11,446 nucleotides of DNA, from positions 1-11,446 of the forward strand of contig CALCTW010000054.1 of the NCBI GenBank assembly GCA_937907055.1. Reading direction: 5' to 3'. This document shows positions 1-6,882 of this stretch, in pieces; position 1 is the first letter of the stretch, and each line of letters starts with the position of its first letter. Made by a program: the position numbers and the translations under genes. Below the pieces are notes generated by a model. The model had not been told where the DNA came from. It saw nothing but the letters and a program-made list of their open reading frames with translations, and ran no database searches. This DNA comes from an uncultured Clostridia bacterium. Lineage in GTDB: Bacteria > Bacillota > Clostridia > Christensenellales > Aristaeellaceae.

Positions 1-183
1 AATCAGCCATCCCGGCTTCTTGTCCTCAAACATGAATTTCCGCAGACCCGCGGAATACAGTCCGGCAAGAAGCGTGGAAACGGCGCAGGCGACACGGGTA
101 AAGGTCCCAACGCCCCAATAAACCGCGAACCAGCGTTCCACGGCGCCAATCGTACCGGCGATGATCCCGGCGGGCGCGCCGAA
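1..183 (-). CDS. Fragment of a 5TM LytS-type (5TMR-LYT) membrane sensor protein
   Basis: The minus strand is open from about 183 to the left edge and reads AGLFFGAPAGIIAG, then a tryptophan/phenylalanine-containing turn, then FTRVACAVSTLLAGLYSAGLRKF and EDKKPGW. The order of glycine-rich helix, short loop, second small-residue helix and basic end resembles the 5TMR-LYT membrane domain of LytS/YpdA-type histidine kinases and some diguanylate cyclases (family pattern GLIAGLIGGIHRY followed by a FTALACALSTILAGL-like helix). Both ends are missing: the left by the window edge, the right by an abrupt change to an unrelated plus-strand protein. The effector domain lies outside the window, so kinase or cyclase cannot be decided. 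The match is by eye only and short. The longer minus-strand open frame over 26-1156 is a different frame and is not this gene. Confidence 0.5.
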
Positions 184-598
184 GAAGAGCCCGGCCCTCA
201 CGCACGGGATCCTCGCCGGTCTCGTGATCGTCGCCCTCGGCGGCCTCTGCCTTTGGATGTTCTCTGGCGGTGACGCGGAGCCCAAGGCGAAGTCCTCGAA
301 GGACCGCCGCGCCATCAAGGAGGTCGCGCCCGCGAAAGCCCCGAAAGCCGAGAAGACCGAGAAGAAGGAAGAGACGCACAAGGAACGGGTGCGGCGCGTT
401 CAGGCCGAGTTCAACGACAAGGTCCGTGAGTACATCAAAAAGAGCCCGACCAACAACATCCAATGGGTTGTCGCGCCGCTCGATCCCGACGATCCCGACA
501 ACGCCCTCCGCACGACCATCGCCCGCGACATCGGCACCTTGCTGTCGATCCCGCCGGGCGAGGAGATCCCGCCGTGCATCCCGTTCGGCTTCATGTTC
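176..598 (+). CDS. N-terminal part of an unrecognised single-TM protein (truncated at both ends)
   Basis: I do not recognise a named family. The visible residues begin APKKSPALTHG, followed by one hydrophobic segment (ILAGLVIVALGGLCLWMF) of about 18 residues. Next comes a low-complexity Lys/Ala/Glu/Pro linker of about 40 residues, then a more ordered part with NNIQWVVAPLDPDDPD and SIPPGEEIPPCIPFG. The layout of a short cytoplasmic tail, one TM helix and a charged flexible linker suggests a membrane-anchored protein. The style recalls hypothetical proteins of gut Verrucomicrobia/Kiritimatiellae, which is inference. The ATG at 161 that opens the frame lies in DNA that also reads as the minus-strand LytS-like domain, so it is probably not the native start. 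The C-terminus is lost where the frame turns into IlvD at about 596-612. The third codon position is strongly C-biased, unlike the genes after 1100. Confidence 0.45.
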
Positions 599-1033
599 GA
601 GGACGACGCCATTGCCGCCATCTATGCCCGCAAGATCGTCGCCGGTGACGTGGTCGTCATCCGCTACGAGGGCCCCAAGGGCGGCCCCGGCATGCGCGAG
701 ATGCTGAACCCCACCTCCGCCATCTGCGGCATGGGTCTGGGCGAGAGCGTGGCGCTGATCACGGACGGCCGTTTCTCCGGCGCGACCCGCGGCGCTTCCA
801 TCGGTCATGTCAGCCCCGAGGCTGCTGCCGGCGGCGTGATCGCGCTGGTCGAAGAGGGCGACAGGATCGCCATCAATATCCCCGAATGCACGATCGAACT
901 GAAGGTGTCCGATGAGGTGCTGGCGGAGCGCAGGGCCAAGTGGGTATGCCCCGAGCCGCGCGTGAAGACCGGCTATCTGGCCCGTTACGCCAAGCTGGTG
1001 ACCAGCGCGGACAAGGGCGCTATTCTGGAATAA
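599..1033 (+). pseudogene. ilvD: Dihydroxy-acid dehydratase, C-terminal quarter only
   Basis: IlvD dehydrates 2,3-dihydroxy acids to 2-oxo acids in valine and isoleucine synthesis, using an Fe-S cluster. The visible part carries the hallmark C-terminal IlvD sequence: VIRYEGPKGGPGMREML, then LITDGRFSGATRGASIGHVSPEA (with the Ser of the SGAT motif), then GYLARYAKLVTSADKGAILE and a TAA stop. About 144 residues are present of a family length near 550-560. The N-terminal Fe-S and Mg-binding regions are absent, so this piece cannot be active alone. The frame continues upstream without a stop into an unrelated single-TM protein. The most likely cause is an assembly join at about 596-612 rather than a true fusion. 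The C-terminus looks natural. Threonine deaminase lies 1.5 kb downstream in the same pathway, which would fit if the two share a genome. Confidence 0.85.
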
Positions 1034-1051
1034 AAGGATCATATCGTCTAT

Positions 1052-1068
1052 CCGGGCGAAGAGCCCGG
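1052..1068. other. Short GC-rich hairpin after the ilvD stop
   Basis: CCGGGC at 1052-1057 pairs with GCCCGG at 1063-1068 around a GAAGA loop. No T-tract follows, so it is not a standard Rho-independent terminator. It could be an mRNA structure between ilvD and the DUF815 gene, or chance in GC-rich DNA. Confidence 0.3.
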
Positions 1069-1150
1069 CGCGCCTGATACGGTCAGCATGGCGGATGCTG
1101 TGCTGGCCGTCATTCGGCATTTGGGAGAAATACAAGTAAGGAGACGGGAT

Positions 1151-2464
1151 ATGCATACATTGACCGCGAAGCTGATCCTATACAGCAACCTGCCGGAGGA
1201 CAGCATTCTGATGCGTCTGAGCGGGATCTACGCGGATTGGACGCGCGGAGAAACCGATAAAAGCGTGCTGATCCACCGCTGCTATACGGAGATCAAGCGT
1301 TTGCTGGATCTGTCCACGGTGTATGGTTTTGATCATAATCTGTGGCACAATTATCTGACCTTCCTCATGATCGATCATGAGAATTCCTTCAGCCTGACCT
1401 GTGAGCTGACGGGCGCGAGCGACGGCAGCATCAACCGGATCGCGCAGGCGGATTTTGAAGTGTTCCGTCAGTTGTTCGCGTTTGATTTCGGGCCGATGGA
1501 GCGGGATCTGGGCATTGATTGCTTCTCTGTCGTGAGCGATTATAAGGCCATTCCCAAGAAGGAACAGATGTATAACCGCTCTGTGAGCGAGAAGGTGCGC
1601 GCGCTGAGCCTGCAGCTGGCTGCCGCGCCGGACGCGGAGACGGTGTTCCGTCTGGTGTGCGATCACTACCGGACATGGGGCGTGGGCTTGTTCGGCCTGA
1701 ACCGCGCCTTCCGCATCAAGCCCGCGGAGGACGGTGTGGACTTCCTGCCCATCAATAATATCGACCGTGTGCTGCTGAGCGATCTGATCGGCTATGAGCT
1801 GCAGAAGGCGCAGGTGCGGGAGAATATTCTGGGATTCATCGAGGGACGCGGCTATAATAACATGCTGCTCTACGGTGACGCGGGTACGGGTAAATCCACC
1901 ACCGTGAAGGCTGTGCTGAACGAATACGCGGACCGCGGTCTGAGGATCATTGAGATCTACAAGCATCAGTTCGATCTGTTAAGCGAGGTCATCGCGCGGA
2001 TCAAGAACCGCCATTATTTCTTCATCATTTTCATTGATGATCTGTCCTTTGAGGATACGGAAGTGGAATACAAGTTCCTGAAGGCGGTGATCGAGGGCGG
2101 TATCGAGACCCGTCCCGACAATGTGATGATCTGCGCCACCTCGAACCGCCGTCACCTGATCAAGGAGACGTGGAACGACCGGAATGATATGGCGTATCAG
2201 GGGGATATCCACCACAGCGATACCATGGAGGAAAAGCTGTCGCTGGCCGCGCGCTTTGGCTGCACGGTGGGCTACGACGCGCCGACACCTGTTCAGTACC
2301 GCGAGATCGTGAAGGGGATCGCCGCGCGTTATCCCGGGATCGACCTTTCCGAGGAGGAACTGATCGCGCAGGCGCATCGCTGGGAGCTGCGCCACGGCGG
2401 TCTGTCCGGCCGTACGGCACAGCAGTTTATCAATCACATCGCGGGTACGCTGGCCGAGAAATAA
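1151..2464 (+). CDS. DUF815 family AAA+ ATPase
   Basis: A 437-residue protein of the DUF815 family of predicted AAA+ ATPases. The N-terminal 200 residues are a family-specific region of unknown function. The ATPase core follows: Walker A GDAGTGKST at residues 242-250, Walker B FIIFIDDLSF at about 291-300, and a sensor-1-like ICATSNRRHLI at about 327. The C-terminal HGGLSGRTAQQFINHIAG segment is typical of the family. ATP binding and hydrolysis are expected; the substrate and role are not established. I chose ATG 1151 because TAAGGAG lies 8 bases upstream and the protein then starts at MHTLTAKLILYSNLP. The frame stays open back to 1034, and an ATG at 1088 exists but has no ribosome-binding site. 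The next gene starts 27 bases after the stop, so the two are probably co-transcribed. There are no TM segments, so it is cytoplasmic. Confidence 0.88.
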   Translation: MHTLTAKLILYSNLPEDSILMRLSGIYADWTRGETDKSVLIHRCYTEIKRLLDLSTVYGFDHNLWHNYLTFLMIDHENSFSLTCELTGASDGSINRIAQADFEVFRQLFAFDFGPMERDLGIDCFSVVSDYKAIPKKEQMYNRSVSEKVRALSLQLAAAPDAETVFRLVCDHYRTWGVGLFGLNRAFRIKPAEDGVDFLPINNIDRVLLSDLIGYELQKAQVRENILGFIEGRGYNNMLLYGDAGTGKSTTVKAVLNEYADRGLRIIEIYKHQFDLLSEVIARIKNRHYFFIIFIDDLSFEDTEVEYKFLKAVIEGGIETRPDNVMICATSNRRHLIKETWNDRNDMAYQGDIHHSDTMEEKLSLAARFGCTVGYDAPTPVQYREIVKGIAARYPGIDLSEEELIAQAHRWELRHGGLSGRTAQQFINHIAGTLAEK

Positions 2465-2478
2465 GTATTTTTGATTCC

Positions 2479-2485
2479 AAAGGAG
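2479..2485 (+). promoter_or_regulatory. Ribosome binding site of the threonine deaminase gene
   Basis: AAAGGAG lies 6 bases before the ATG at 2492. It decides that start over the in-frame ATT-ATG-like extension beginning at 2471, which would overlap the site itself. Confidence 0.8.
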
Positions 2486-2491
2486 TTCTGT

Positions 2492-3688
2492 ATGCTCACA
2501 CTGGATAAAGTCTATCATGCCGCCTATGTGCTGAAATCAGTGGCCAGGAAGACGGACCTGATCGAAGCGCCGGCATTGTCAAAAAACTGCCGTGTTTTTC
2601 TGAAGACGGAAAACCTGCAGCAGACCGGTTCCTTCAAGCTGCGCGGCGCTTATTATAAGATCAGCCAGCTGAATGAAGAAGAACGGGCTGCCGGTGTTAT
2701 TGCCTGCAGCGCCGGGAACCACGCGCAGGGCGTGGCGCTGGCGGCCACCCGGATGGGGATCCGTTCGATCGTGTGCATGCCGGACGGCGCGCCGATCTCC
2801 AAGGTGGAGGCCACCAAAGCGCTGGGCGCGGAGGTGTGTCTGGTGCCCGGCAGTTATGATGACGCGGCCGCGCGGGCGGTGCAGTTGCAGCAGGAAAAGC
2901 ATATGACCTTCGTACATCCCTTCAATGACGATGAAGTCATCGCGGGACAGGGAACGATCGGTCTGGAGATCCTGGATCAGCTGCCTGATGTGGATGCTGT
3001 GATCTGCCCGGTGGGCGGCGGCGGACTGATCTCCGGCGTTGCTTTCGCGGTGAAGACCCTGAACCCTCGGGTGAAGGTGTACGGCGTGCAGGCGGAGGGC
3101 GCGGGGAGCATGGTGGCGAGCCGGAAAAACGGTGAACCCGTCACGCTGAGCTCTGTGACCACCTTCGCGGACGGCATCGCGGTAAAACGCCCCGGAGATA
3201 TCACCTATGACCTTGTGAGCCGCTACGTGGATGACGTGGTGACGGTGAGCGAGGATGAGATCGCGGCCGCGATCCTGACGCTGCTGGAAAAGCAGAAGGT
3301 GATCGCCGAAGGCGCGGGCGCGGTGGCGGCTGCCGCTGTGATGAGCGGGAAGCTGCCGGTTGAGGGAAAGAACGTGGTGTGCCTTGTTTCCGGCGGCAAT
3401 ATTGACGTGAATATCCTCAGCCGTGTGATCTCACGCGGTCTGATCTCTTCGGGCCGTAACGCCACGCTGCGGATCGCTTTGGAGGACAAGCCGGGCCAGC
3501 TGCAGGGGGTCAGCCGGATCATCAGCGAATGCGGCGCCAATGTGGTAAAGGTGTCGCACGGCCTGAGCGATTCGTCCATGGCCATCACCTCCTGCTTCCT
3601 GACGGTGGGCATGGAAACACGCGATTTCGCGCAGATCACGGAGATCAGAAAGCGCTTGACCGAAGCCGGCTTCAAGCTGGTGGAATGA
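2492..3688 (+). CDS. ilvA: Threonine ammonia-lyase (threonine deaminase) with ACT domain
   Basis: A PLP enzyme that converts threonine to 2-oxobutanoate and ammonia. The 398-residue length fits the short class (TdcB-like catalytic core plus one C-terminal ACT domain) rather than the E. coli IlvA type of about 510 residues. Visible motifs: the PLP Schiff-base lysine K49 in TGSFKLRGA, the substrate loop SAGNHAQG at 73-80, the phosphate-binding GGGGLISG at 175-182, and SGGN at 300-303 beside the pyridine nitrogen. The ACT domain spans about residues 325-398 (TLRIALEDKPGQLQGVSRII). ACT domains usually bind amino-acid effectors, so allosteric control is likely but the ligand is unknown. Whether the role is isoleucine synthesis or threonine catabolism cannot be told from sequence. 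A nearby ilvD piece hints at the former, but that linkage is uncertain. The gene sits 27 bases after the DUF815 gene and ends before a strong terminator. The symbol tdcB would be equally defensible. Confidence 0.92.
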   Translation: MLTLDKVYHAAYVLKSVARKTDLIEAPALSKNCRVFLKTENLQQTGSFKLRGAYYKISQLNEEERAAGVIACSAGNHAQGVALAATRMGIRSIVCMPDGAPISKVEATKALGAEVCLVPGSYDDAAARAVQLQQEKHMTFVHPFNDDEVIAGQGTIGLEILDQLPDVDAVICPVGGGGLISGVAFAVKTLNPRVKVYGVQAEGAGSMVASRKNGEPVTLSSVTTFADGIAVKRPGDITYDLVSRYVDDVVTVSEDEIAAAILTLLEKQKVIAEGAGAVAAAAVMSGKLPVEGKNVVCLVSGGNIDVNILSRVISRGLISSGRNATLRIALEDKPGQLQGVSRIISECGANVVKVSHGLSDSSMAITSCFLTVGMETRDFAQITEIRKRLTEAGFKLVE

Positions 3689-3715
3689 TGTGATCGGACA
3701 TTAAATGAATAATAC

Positions 3716-3754
3716 AAAAAGGCTTTTACGGCATGATGCCGCAAAAGCCTTTTT
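3716..3754. terminator. Bidirectional Rho-independent terminator between convergent genes
   Basis: AAAAAGGCTTTT at 3716-3727 pairs perfectly with AAAAGCCTTTTT at 3743-3754. An inner CGGC/GCCG stem (3729-3732 with 3738-3741) lies around a short loop. The A-tract on one side and T-tract on the other let it work in both directions. It serves the threonine deaminase gene on the plus strand and the lipase-like gene ending at 3807 on the minus strand. Confidence 0.9.
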
Positions 3755-3806
3755 GTAATGTATGAATGGAATGAATACGGAGAAGAAAAGGAAGAGACAC
3801 GGCGCG

Positions 3807-6800
3807 TCAATCAAGGAGGGGCGCGGCGTCTGATCCCGTTTTCTCAACGGGAGGAATGCCGGTATCGCTGCTCAGCAGGATGATGGCAATGTAGTACAGG
3901 AGCAATTCGATGGACTCCAGAACGAAATTGCCGGGGAACAGCCACATGAAGACGAGAAGCTGATTGGAGATCAGCAGGATGACAGTTCCGGTGCGGAGCC
4001 TGCGAGAGAGGGGGAGAGAGGCGGTGAACAGCGCGATGACGATCAGCACATAGGGGATCGTGAGCGCGGGGGAGAGTTCAAACGCCGGGGTTTGCGTGAG
4101 CAGGAGCTCGGCGATCAGGCCTGCCGACAGGACCGCGTAAAGGATAACCTGCCAGAGGCGGGGCTTGTGTTCCTTGACGAAGCAGTAGATGAGGGCAATG
4201 TGTCCCAGCATGAAAAGCAGGGTGCCGACGATGGAGGAGAGGTTGATCACGGCGTTCGCGGCGAAGTAGAGAATGACCGCGACCATGGTCCACTGACGGC
4301 GGAAAGAGCGGAAGCGAACGCTGAGCTCGACCGTGAGGAACACCATGGGGAGGCCGTTCAGAGCCTTCAGGATGACCGGTACCGCGGTATCCGTGATACC
4401 GGTGATGTAGATGATGATCTGACGGATGAAAAAGATAATGAGCGTCAGCATCACGTAACGCAGGACAGGGATCAGCCGTTTGCCGCGCTGCTCATCACCG
4501 GCTTCGGGAACATGGCTGAGAACGACGCTGAGCAGGGCCAGGAGCGGAAGCTGCATGACCAGGACATCAAAGACGGTGAGCAGCCTTGTGGTGAGCGACA
4601 TGAACAGCGTGAAGCATTCCAGCACCATGATGGTGAGCGCGAGGCGCATGGTGCGGATACGGGAGAGACGGTGATGGATGCTTCTGATACAGAAAGCGGA
4701 CAGCATGAGATAGATCAGGATCTTGCTGACGCGGTAGGCGTTGATGCCGATGCCGATGTATTCCGTGATGCGCTGCATGGTGCGGTTGGCCAGACTGAAC
4801 CGGGCCGCGCCGGAACGGATGATCAGCTGAACGATGTCATTGCCGCACAGGAGGAGGCACAGCGCCGCTGTGATGATGAGCAGGATCTTTCCGATCGGGC
4901 GCGCGTCGATATGATCATTTCCCGTATGGCGCGCAAAACGGCGGATCGATGCCGCGGCGATGTAGATGAGGACCAGAAGGGGAAGGATGAGCCACGGAAT
5001 GACGATCAGGATACTGGAAATGGTGTTTTCCAGACCCATGAAGCCGTCCCGGCTGGCGGTCAGGGTGAGCGGACCGGTGCCGGAAGCGTTGCTCCGGAAG
5101 AGCAGGCGTACGTCACCGGGCAGCTGGATCACAGGCCGGATCCCGGGATGATCTCCGGCAGGGATATGGACATGGACAGTTTCGCCGGGATAGAAGGTGA
5201 CCGTGTTGGTGACGACCATTTTTTCAGTGGCATCCGCGACATGCCGGATGCTGAACCCGAACTGGGACTGCGTTTCCTCGGCGGCGGTCATGGTCAGGCT
5301 GTATTCGCCGGCGGCGGGCAGGGAAGCAACGGTGCGTCCCCACAGATTGACGACGGACAGGTTATGAATGCCGTTTTCATCATCCCAGACGACGGTTTCC
5401 GTGCCGGAGGCCGGATCCTTCAGCGTGATCGTGACCTTCCAGTTTCCGCTCCAGGCGAAGGAACGATAGGTGTTTCCGTGATCGAAAAGGAGGGCGGGAT
5501 CATCAACGGAATAAAGCCAGGAGAGGTAAAGCTCGGGGAAGTGTTCCTGGAACATCATGATCCCGGAGGAGAGCGTGGAGAGCCACGCGCTGTTTCCGCC
5601 TTCGCCCATGAGGGAGGAGACGGTATCTCCCAATCCGCCGCCGATCAGCTCGGTGATCTGCGTCAGGATCTGTTCCAGATGGCTTGTATCGATCTCCTTC
5701 TTTTCCAGTTCTTTGATCATGATCTCGAGCCGTTCGAGCATCGGACCCTTGTGCTCCCACGCGGCGCGGACGGCGGACTGATAATCGCTCGCGTAACGAT
5801 CGGCCCCCGGGATCTGCTGAAGCAGCAATTCCAGAACAGAACCCAGCAGGAAGTTGAGATTGCTGTTCTCGCTCGGCATATCAAGGCCGAACGCCTTCTG
5901 ACCGAAGGCCAGCGCGGCTGATTCATCGTAATCCGGAACGGTCTCCATCGCGGGCATGTACATTGTGATGCCGTTGCGGCCAAAACCCCATTCACGGGGC
6001 GGGACCTTGGGAACCACATCGAAGGAGCGGCAGATGTTGAAGATCTGCGGCCAGGCGGTGGGTTCCTTGGTGGTGCCGGGTGTGCCGAAGGTGTAGATGA
6101 AAATGGAATCCGGGTCATAAAGGCCGCTTTTCAGCAGCCGGTCGCCCAGCAGATTGGAGACCGCGGCGGCACGGCTGAAGCCGGTCGCCCAGATCTTGAT
6201 ACGTTCTCCCGCGCAATGGTCGCTGATGTACTGCTGCAGCCGGTCATAGACGGTATCGGCCGCGGTGGAGAAGCCTTCATGCTCGGTCCCGGTGCCGATG
6301 GTCAGGTTTCCAAGCCATTCATCACCGTATTTCATACCGCATACAGCGACGGCGAGCAGGGTATACGGACCCTGTTCATCCTCCGCGCGCAGCATCGCGA
6401 AACCGTTTGAGATCGTGTGGAGATAAGGCGGCTGATCGTAGCCGTAGGACTCGTAGGACTCGAAGCCCGCGTTCTGGAAGAACTCCCGGAGGGCATGATC
6501 GCGGTCGTTCTCTTCGGCGTCCGTATCCCGGTAGGTGCACATCGCCGTTCCGATCGACAGGCGCGCGATGGCGTGATTGTAGACGGCGGAGGGGCCGTCA
6601 AACCAGTCGGGATCCAGTTCAAACTCAAACGGGAGGCCTGTTTTGGCGATCGTGGAGATCACATGCGCTTCAAAGCGCTGACTTTCTGCCGCGCCGGGCG
6701 CGCAAAGCAGGGAGAACAGAAGCGCCGCGATCAGCAGAAGGCTGAAAAAGCGCGGCAGTATGCTTTTATCCGGGCGTGAAACGGGGGAAAGGAATGTTTT

Positions 6801-6809
6801 TTTCATCAT
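3807..6809 (-). CDS. Secreted/membrane lipase-like protein with C-terminal YhhN/TMEM86-like multi-pass domain
   Basis: A 1000-residue protein in four parts. (1) A signal peptide or anchor at residues 1-41 (RFFSLLLIAALLFSLL, then APGAAES). (2) An alpha/beta-hydrolase of the clostridial lipase class-3-like type at about 45-445. Its nucleophile elbow is ATGFSRAAA with Ser212; SFDVVPKVPP offers candidate Asp264; and QEHFPELYLSWL offers candidate His423. (3) A beta-rich extracellular region at about 450-595. (4) From about 596 to 980, roughly a dozen hydrophobic segments. The last eight (about 785-980) follow the order seen in the YhhN/TMEM86 lysoplasmalogenase family: LKALNGLPMVFL, AVILYFAANAVINL, VGTLLFMLGHIALIY, RRLRTGTVILLISNQLLVF, LLLYYIAIILL. 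The family's conserved membrane aspartates appear as asparagines here (N852 and N949). The hydrolase should face outside and probably acts on lipids; that is inference. GAGGAA lies upstream; ATG 6809 and 6806 are both possible starts. It follows the MBL gene by 73 bases. Confidence 0.72.
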   Translation of the reverse strand: MMKKTFLSPVSRPDKSILPRFFSLLLIAALLFSLLCAPGAAESQRFEAHVISTIAKTGLPFEFELDPDWFDGPSAVYNHAIARLSIGTAMCTYRDTDAEENDRDHALREFFQNAGFESYESYGYDQPPYLHTISNGFAMLRAEDEQGPYTLLAVAVCGMKYGDEWLGNLTIGTGTEHEGFSTAADTVYDRLQQYISDHCAGERIKIWATGFSRAAAVSNLLGDRLLKSGLYDPDSIFIYTFGTPGTTKEPTAWPQIFNICRSFDVVPKVPPREWGFGRNGITMYMPAMETVPDYDESAALAFGQKAFGLDMPSENSNLNFLLGSVLELLLQQIPGADRYASDYQSAVRAAWEHKGPMLERLEIMIKELEKKEIDTSHLEQILTQITELIGGGLGDTVSSLMGEGGNSAWLSTLSSGIMMFQEHFPELYLSWLYSVDDPALLFDHGNTYRSFAWSGNWKVTITLKDPASGTETVVWDDENGIHNLSVVNLWGRTVASLPAAGEYSLTMTAAEETQSQFGFSIRHVADATEKMVVTNTVTFYPGETVHVHIPAGDHPGIRPVIQLPGDVRLLFRSNASGTGPLTLTASRDGFMGLENTISSILIVIPWLILPLLVLIYIAAASIRRFARHTGNDHIDARPIGKILLIITAALCLLLCGNDIVQLIIRSGAARFSLANRTMQRITEYIGIGINAYRVSKILIYLMLSAFCIRSIHHRLSRIRTMRLALTIMVLECFTLFMSLTTRLLTVFDVLVMQLPLLALLSVVLSHVPEAGDEQRGKRLIPVLRYVMLTLIIFFIRQIIIYITGITDTAVPVILKALNGLPMVFLTVELSVRFRSFRRQWTMVAVILYFAANAVINLSSIVGTLLFMLGHIALIYCFVKEHKPRLWQVILYAVLSAGLIAELLLTQTPAFELSPALTIPYVLIVIALFTASLPLSRRLRTGTVILLISNQLLVFMWLFPGNFVLESIELLLYYIAIILLSSDTGIPPVEKTGSDAAPLLD
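6443..6460 (-). repeat. 9-bp tandem duplication in the lipase-like gene
   Basis: CGTAGGACT occurs twice in a row, giving the repeated residues SYESY near residues 118-122 of the lipase-like protein. It keeps the frame and may be a small slippage duplication. Confidence 0.6.
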
Positions 6810-6825
6810 TGATTCCTCATATCTG

Positions 6826-6841
6826 ACAGGGAGTTCCCTGT
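6826..6841. promoter_or_regulatory. Inverted repeat in the leader of the lipase-like gene
   Basis: ACAGGGA at 6826-6832 and TCCCTGT at 6835-6841 form a 7-bp inverted repeat with a 2-base centre, 17 bases before the start of the lipase-like gene. It could be an operator for a dimeric regulator or a small mRNA hairpin (6-bp stem, 4-base loop) close to the ribosome binding site. No promoter was recognised in this 73-base gap, which favours an RNA-level role or chance. Confidence 0.35.
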
Positions 6842-6882
6842 GATGTACAGGTGTTCAGAACGCGCGGGGGAGAGAAAAGGGA

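Noticed and set aside
161..1033. A membrane-anchored dihydroxy-acid dehydratase variant
   Set aside because: Only the last quarter of IlvD is present and the upstream half is unrelated; no catalytic metal-binding region remains.
1052..1068. Terminator after ilvD
   Set aside because: The hairpin has no T-tract on either side.
26..1156. Minus-strand open frame of 376 codons
   Set aside because: It lies antisense to the TM protein and IlvD sequence and in a different frame from the LytS-like fragment. Composition is Arg/Gly/Asp-rich without motifs.
4092..5921. Long plus-strand open frame (609 codons) antisense to the lipase-like gene
   Set aside because: The translation is rich in Asp, Glu, Gly, Arg and His with no recognisable domain. 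The opposite strand has a signal peptide, catalytic motifs and TM helices. It is a GC-driven shadow frame.
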